A stretch of 64,000 nt of DNA from Agelas oroides (taxonomy: Eukaryota; Porifera; Demospongiae; Agelasida; Agelasidae), in assembly GCA_949130485.1 (NCBI GenBank), contig OX422188.1, positions 798,479 through 862,478 of the forward strand, read 5' to 3'. The notes below the pieces were generated by a model. It worked only from the letters and a program-made list of their open reading frames with translations. It was not told the origin of the DNA and ran no database searches. Positions 61,544 through 64,000 of this stretch are shown one piece after another (positions within the stretch are counted from its first letter, which is position 1; each line of letters starts with the position of its first letter). Both the position numbers and the translations under genes were made by a program.

Positions 61544-63161
61544 ATATGCGTGTGAATGTATGTGTGTGTGCGTGTGTGTGTGTGTGAATGTATGTGTGCA
61601 TGAGTGAGTAGGCAAGTATGTGGTGGAGTAAGTCACTGGGTGAGTGAATCTCCCTTTCCCTCACAATCTCCCTTTCCCTCACATTCCATCTCCTTGCCCT
61701 TTTTCATGTAAAGCATTTGACTTTAATTTGTGACATTGAGATACTTACTAAGTACGTTATGCCGTGGGGAGGGTGGGGAGGTATAGCTGTATCACAGGCA
61801 TAACGGGGTTTGCTAGCAGCTATTGTTTTTGGAAATTGTTCGTCTTTGAGTAGTTTATATCACATCATATTTGCAGGCCTTGTCCTACTAGTTTGCACTG
61901 CTAATAGCTAATGTGAAGCTGCTTTTTTGCTTCACTGCAAGCATTGCAGAAACAAGGAGATTGTGTGATATAAAGTGAAGCACGGTGGTTTATGCATACT
62001 CACCAGTGGCAGAGCCATCTGCAGTGGTGAAGGTCACACTGACTGTCTGGGATGTTTGGCCTCTCTTCACAACTGTGATGTTGGCATAGCGATCAGACTC
62101 AAAGACAGTATAGCTTATGGGATTAAACTCCACTGTCACAGCTGGAGAGAGATAGAGATAGAGATACAATTAATGCTAGGAGTGTTTATTTTCATGACTT
62201 TCTTAGTGGCAGGATGACTTACGATCATCATCACTAATCTCAACTGTGGCCATGTCTGCACCAAGCATCACCCCACTCTGACCAGCTGGCACGGATAACC
62301 GAGCAGTGAACTGCTCCGCACCTTCTCCCACACTGTCATCTATGATGGGTACCATCACTGTCTGTGAGTCTTCGGAAGGTGCAAAGGTCACCGTCTGTGA
62401 TGTTGTGTTGTAGTCCTGTCCAGCTGTTCAAGAGAAGACAAGACTGGTTCAATTGGACAGTGGTTGCAGTCACCTACTAAATACTAACCCATAGCAGAGC
62501 CATCCGCAGTGGTGAAGGTCACACTGACTGTCTGGGATGTTTGGCCTCTCTTCACAACTGTGATGTTGGCATAGCGATCAGACTCGGATACAGTGTAGCT
62601 TATGGGATTAAATTCCACTGTCACAGCTAGAGAAAGAGAGAGAGAGAGAAAGAGATACACAAGTGCTTGGAATACTTCCTCTACAACATCACAGGTGTCA
62701 TGAATGACTCACAGTCATCATCAGTGATTTCAACCGTGGCCATGGCTGCACCCAGCATCACTCCTGTCTCACCAGCTGGTATGGATAGCCGAGCAGTGAA
62801 CTGCTCTAAACCTTCAAGTACATTGTCGTCTCTGATAGGTACCATCACTATTTTCGACACCTCCATAGGTGCAAAGGTCACTGTCTGTGATGTTGCATTA
62901 TAGTCCTCTCCAGCTGTGCAAGAAAAACAAGTGATGTGCAAAAAGACGGTTCTTGAGCTGTTACTAACTGTTCATTTTACCAACTAAGAAGCCATGATGT
63001 GCATGTGAAGACTGATTGCTCACCAATGGCAGAGCCATCCATGGTACTGAAGGTTACACTGACTGTCTGGGATGTTTGTTCCCTCTTTACAACTGTGATG
63101 TTGGCATAGCGATCAGACTCGGAGACGGTATAGCTCGTGGGGTCAAACTCCACTGTCACAG
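33061..63161 (-). CDS. Sponge aggregation-factor-like protein: Calx-beta array plus VWD
   Basis: A giant secreted-type protein. At least 47 exons in the window encode about 2867 residues, and the 5' end with any signal peptide lies outside. From N to C it has 21 Calx-beta domains (exons between 63161 and 37391), a von Willebrand D domain (36145-35010) and a C-terminal region of about 270 residues (33950-33061). All exons keep one frame; nearly all introns are phase 1. Aggregation factors are extracellular proteoglycan-like molecules of demosponges that mediate calcium-dependent species-specific cell adhesion and allorecognition. Calx-beta arrays plus VWD plus a special C-terminal (Wreath-type) domain are their known layout. 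ADGRV1 and FRAS/FREM proteins also have Calx-beta domains, but not this VWD ending. The domain calls are certain; the family call is strong inference. Confidence 0.82.
33951..35009 (-). other. Intron with paired foldback elements
   Basis: Between the VWD and C-terminal exons. Two hairpins, at about 34042-34100 and 34597-34648, share the arms CCAGGCTCTCTCCTC and GAGGAGAGAGCCTGG. Together they may be the ends of one ~600-bp compound element (34042-34648). Confidence 0.7.
35010..36145 (-). other. Von Willebrand factor type D domain
   Basis: Two exons, 35751-36145 and 35010-35196, joined by a phase-0 intron. The domain begins near NYNFRGSCEHVIVSPCDG, the usual YxFxGxCxYxL-like start. It continues with FRITVDFLADTLQNG and ends with the hallmark CGLCGTTEGVLRYRNG, then FANSYLV and RRECG. 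VWD domains are disulfide-linked extracellular modules. Confidence 0.92.
36957..37103. repeat. Foldback/MITE in the intron before the VWD domain
   Basis: The ends ACTTATATCACGCCTACTCG and the complement of CGTAGACGTGATATAAGT form imperfect terminal inverted repeats. GGATGTATCCGGTTTAAATC and its complement form the inner arms. It lies in intron 36146-37390. Confidence 0.8.
37795..39101 (-). other. Intron with compound foldback
   Basis: A 1.3-kb intron inside the last Calx-beta domain. It contains a compound TAGCCTCG foldback at 38586-39039, made of two hairpins with similar arms (GGCCTCCCC and related). No extra exon is recognised. Confidence 0.65.
38586..39039. repeat. Compound foldback element, TAGCCTCG family
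   Basis: The outer arms are TAGCCTCGTTCCCAGGCCTC and GAGGCCTGGGAACGAGGCTA. GAAAAATGGGGAAGGCCTGG and CCAGGCCTTCCCTGTTTTTTG lie inside as a second inverted pair, as in the element at 31117-31358. Confidence 0.8.
39858..41100 (-). repeat. Duplicated block, copy 1
   Basis: Exons 40919-41068, 40104-40286 and 39858-40004 with their introns. The part 39900-40305 is almost base-for-base repeated at 42249-42654. The intron stretch around 40365-40690 recurs at 46075-46400. Confidence 0.85.
41393..41634. repeat. Palindromic MITE, GTGGCAGTCCC family
   Basis: A 242-bp copy with ends TGGCAGTCCCGGGTAGAAAT and CTGGGACTGCCA, flanked by ATATG and CATATG. It lies in the intron 41069-41897 duplication unit but is absent from the equivalent intron at 42883-43532, so it inserted after that duplication or was lost from the other copy. 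Confidence 0.85.
42213..42930 (-). repeat. Duplicated block, copy 2
   Basis: Exons 42733-42882, 42459-42641 and 42213-42359. The intron between the last two is nearly identical to that of copy 1. Copy 2 lacks the ~0.6-kb intron stretch found between exons 40104 and 40919 in copy 1. Confidence 0.85.
45264..45542. repeat. (GGAGGA)n homopurine tract beside a splice acceptor
   Basis: About 280 bp of G/A on the + strand, so almost pure pyrimidine on the gene's strand, ending at the acceptor of exon 45054-45263. Poly-Gly and poly-Glu frames through it are artefacts. Such mirror-like tracts can form triplex DNA. Confidence 0.9.
45594..46740 (-). repeat. Duplicated block, copy 3
   Basis: Exons 46584-46733, 45829-46011 and 45594-45737. 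The intron 46012-46583 retains the GAAAGGTGAAAGGTGAAAGG stretch and following sequence of copy 1. Its N-half exon 45594-45737 is one codon shorter than the copies. Confidence 0.85.
46977..48460 (-). repeat. Tandem 740-bp duplication of one Calx-beta domain
   Basis: Exon pair 47418-47564/46977-47180 and pair 48157-48303/47717-47920 sit 739-740 bp apart with near-identical introns, including AACACGC-free stretch TATGTACGCAAACATAGCTA. The coding differences are few. Confidence 0.9.
48711..51010 (-). repeat. Three tandem copies of a ~0.8-kb Calx-beta unit
   Basis: C-half exons start at 48711, 49492 and 50312, and N-halves at 49173, 49992 and 50820, so the period is about 781-828 bp. The exons are almost identical, and the purine-rich introns differ mainly in repeat number. 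Each C-half donor lies in a (GT)n microsatellite. Confidence 0.92.
51509..51559. repeat. Foldback element, AGTCTCGTTCCCAG variant
   Basis: A hairpin with arms AGTCTCGTTCCCAGACCA and TGGTCTGGAAGCGAGACT. It is a variant of the TAGCCTCG family ending. Confidence 0.75.
52045..52641. mobile_element. 597-bp element with 142-bp terminal inverted repeats
   Basis: The left arm 52045-52186 and right arm 52500-52641 are near-perfect reverse complements. They begin AAGACTTAAAAAACATTAAA, and each holds GATGTAGGGATGG motifs near both of its ends. The 313-bp interior holds two foldback hairpins (about 52210-52266 and 52380-52432) and no transposase, so it is a non-autonomous element. Confidence 0.85.
53357..53614. 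repeat. Palindromic MITE, GTGGCAGTCCC family
   Basis: A 258-bp copy with ends TGGCAGTCCCGGATAGAAAT and ATTCGGGACTATCA. The inner palindrome TAAGGGCGGGGCTCATA-like is the same as in the copy at 17679. A remnant of the family's right end (GGGACTATCACATATA) is found near 57755. Confidence 0.8.
53628..57115 (-). repeat. 4.1-kb duplication unit, copy A
   Basis: It holds two Calx-beta domains (exons 56641/56018 and 54107/53844). Its exons lie 3142-4134 bp from their partners in copy B: the downstream pair is offset by exactly 4134 bp, the upstream pair less because copy B lacks most of a minisatellite. Confidence 0.9.
54645..55735. repeat. 50/51-bp minisatellite, about 22 copies
   Basis: The unit contains GGTCCATACTTCAAAGCAAG and CTCATAGAGTAGTCTCATG, then TTCACATGACAT. 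It is 51 bp, or 50 bp in variants with ACCTCAAG. The 51-bp form is a multiple of three, so both strands stay open with 17-residue periodic peptides. It lies in an intron between two Calx-beta exons; copy B has only about one to two units. Confidence 0.92.
57122..57549. repeat. Nested foldback element
   Basis: The outer arms 57122-57185 and 57486-57549 (64 bp, few mismatches) start GCTACAGTACA. The inner arms 57254-57277 and 57394-57417 are a perfect 24-bp pair containing CAGGGCCACACGAAGCG. It lies where copy A and copy B of the 4.1-kb duplication stop matching. Confidence 0.85.
57778..60262 (-). repeat. 4.1-kb duplication unit, copy B
   Basis: Two Calx-beta domains (exons 59783/59142 and 58241/57978) nearly identical to those of copy A, with matching flanking intron sequence to about 60262. 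It has the short form of the minisatellite and a rearranged intron around 59400-59640. Confidence 0.9.
59915..61237 (-). other. 1.3-kb intron with foldback
   Basis: After copy B homology ends near 60262 the intron is unique, apart from a compound foldback at 61054-61200 (arms TAGCCTCGTTCCCAGGCCCT and AGGGCCTGGGAATGAGGCTA). No extra exon is recognised. Confidence 0.65.
61442..61620. repeat. (GT)n tract beside a Calx-beta acceptor
   Basis: GTGTGT runs with interruptions directly upstream, in transcript sense, of exon 61238-61441. They give His/Thr-rich spurious frames. Confidence 0.85.
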
Positions 63162-64000
63162 CTGTCACAGCTAAATAATGTAGTAGACAAAGTTCATAAA
63201 TTATCATGTTGCACAATTCCAATCACAACTACACATGTTACAGAGCAATCGAGTGGATGTGGATGCCTTACGCATGAGCACATGCACCCAGGGTGTAGTT
63301 ACACCAGGATCCATACAGCCTAGGCCCTGGTAAATTGTGTGAATGCCCGGGTGAAGAAGCATGTGCAAACTACTACTGCAGCAAAGGACAGCAATAGCAC
63401 AAAACTGGCTTCAGAACTGGCTCTAAAAATTAAGGGCTTCTGCAGAAGTACCTAAGGGAGCCTGGGAAAATGCTTTTTTAGAAAATTTTATCTGTACTAA
63501 GTATTCCAGCTTCACGACTGAGCACATCCATGTAAATTAGTAGGTGTGTGTGAGTATAAGTATTGGAGGAGTATAAGTATTGGAGGAGTATATCGTGTTT
63601 ATACTGAGTATAGGTACGTAGATCCGCATTGAGACAGTAAACTATCATTCAATTTTGTGATGCAAGTTTAATGCAAACTATTATACATAATAGGAGTATA
63701 TAACTCCTTATACTCTGCTGTTCAAAATACATAGAAAGTGATGTAATGTGGTATAAATGATGACAAAGCAAAGACCACAGCAGTATAAATCCCTCACAGA
63801 GAAAATGCATGCATTAAGGAAAATACATTTGCTCGCAACTAGCTACTTAGCCTTAAGAGAAAGGTTCTCTGTTATAAATTAGAAAACTTTTGCTGATATT
63901 TCGACTGAATGCTTCAGTTTTCATCAGGATGAACAAGAAACAACTTATAGCCATGCAAGGTGAAAGTGTTTCTTCTAAGTTGCTGATTCATGTGTGGAAG
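63162..64000. other. Upstream end of the window, no exon recognised
   Basis: By the alternation of half-domain exons, a C-half Calx-beta exon should come next upstream, but none is visible here, so it probably lies beyond 64000. The stretch holds a short direct repeat GTATAAGTATTGGAGGA near 63555-63590 and otherwise unremarkable A/T-rich sequence. Confidence 0.6.

Larger units (their letters stand above)
37391..63161 (-). other. Array of 21 Calx-beta domains
   Basis: Each domain is encoded by an N-half and a C-half exon. In transcript order: 63024-63161/62713-62913; 62489-62626/62223-62423; 62004-62141/61238-61441; 59783-59914/59142-59342; 58241-58381/57978-58178; 56641-56772/56018-56218; 54107-54247/53844-54044; 50820-50957/50312-50512; 49992-50129/49492-49692; 49173-49310/48711-48911; 48157-48303/47717-47920; 47418-47564/46977-47180; 46584-46733/45829-46011; 45594-45737/45054-45263; 44453-44608/44095-44277; 43849-43995/43533-43742; 42733-42882/42459-42641; 42213-42359/41898-42107; 40919-41068/40104-40286; 39858-40004/39510-39728; 39102-39239/37676-37794 plus 37391-37487. 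N-halves carry motifs such as TVxEDNGTVTVC; C-halves start (A/D)GxDF or DPxDF and most end DDDG, the acidic calcium-binding end of Calx-beta. Every exon length is a multiple of three with phase-1 borders, except the last split C-half. Confidence 0.92.

Noticed and set aside
33061..63161. Adhesion GPCR V1 or FRAS/FREM-type gene
   Set aside because: Those proteins share Calx-beta domains, but this one ends in VWD plus a soluble cysteine-containing domain without a seven-helix or single transmembrane segment.

Overview
The window is eukaryotic, intron-rich and repeat-rich, and most likely from a demosponge. The strongest taxonomic clue is the minus-strand gene filling about 33.1-63.2 kb. It encodes at least 21 Calx-beta domains, then a von Willebrand D domain, then a cysteine-containing C-terminal region, which is the layout of sponge aggregation factors. 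The other genes are ordinary animal genes rebuilt exon by exon from splice signals and reading phase.

Layout: TFIIH p52/GTF2H4 (+, 3386-16763, 5' exons not found), FBXO7 (-, 17137-22121), parkin/PRKN (+, 22199-25038, centre lost in a 200-N gap), ROPN1L-like (-, 26451-28369), diacylglycerol lipase beta-like (+, 28883-30973, one uninterrupted exon) and the aggregation-factor-like gene (-, 33061-63161, 5' end outside the window). The six genes alternate strictly in strand, giving convergent and divergent pairs throughout. The best observation is that FBXO7 and parkin start 77 bp apart, head to head. Both are linked to Parkinson's disease in humans (PARK15 and PARK2), both carry an N-terminal ubiquitin-like domain, and they cooperate in mitophagy in vertebrate cells.

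The aggregation-factor-like gene has 47 recognisable exons in the window. Nearly every exon encodes half a Calx-beta domain and is bounded by phase-1 introns. Several generations of tandem duplication are visible, from 0.74 kb to 4.1 kb. The domains split into 10 upstream cysteine-free domains and 11 downstream domains with one cysteine in each half.

The non-coding part is dominated by mobile and tandem DNA: foldback elements ending in TAGCCTCGTTCCCAGG-like arms, a palindromic MITE family with GTGGCAGTCCC ends, a 597-bp element with 142-bp inverted termini, minisatellites, homopurine/homopyrimidine tracts next to splice acceptors, and tandem repeats that begin exactly at 5' splice sites. No bacterial-type features, CRISPR arrays or rRNA genes were seen; one tRNA-like unit looks like a SINE or pseudogene.
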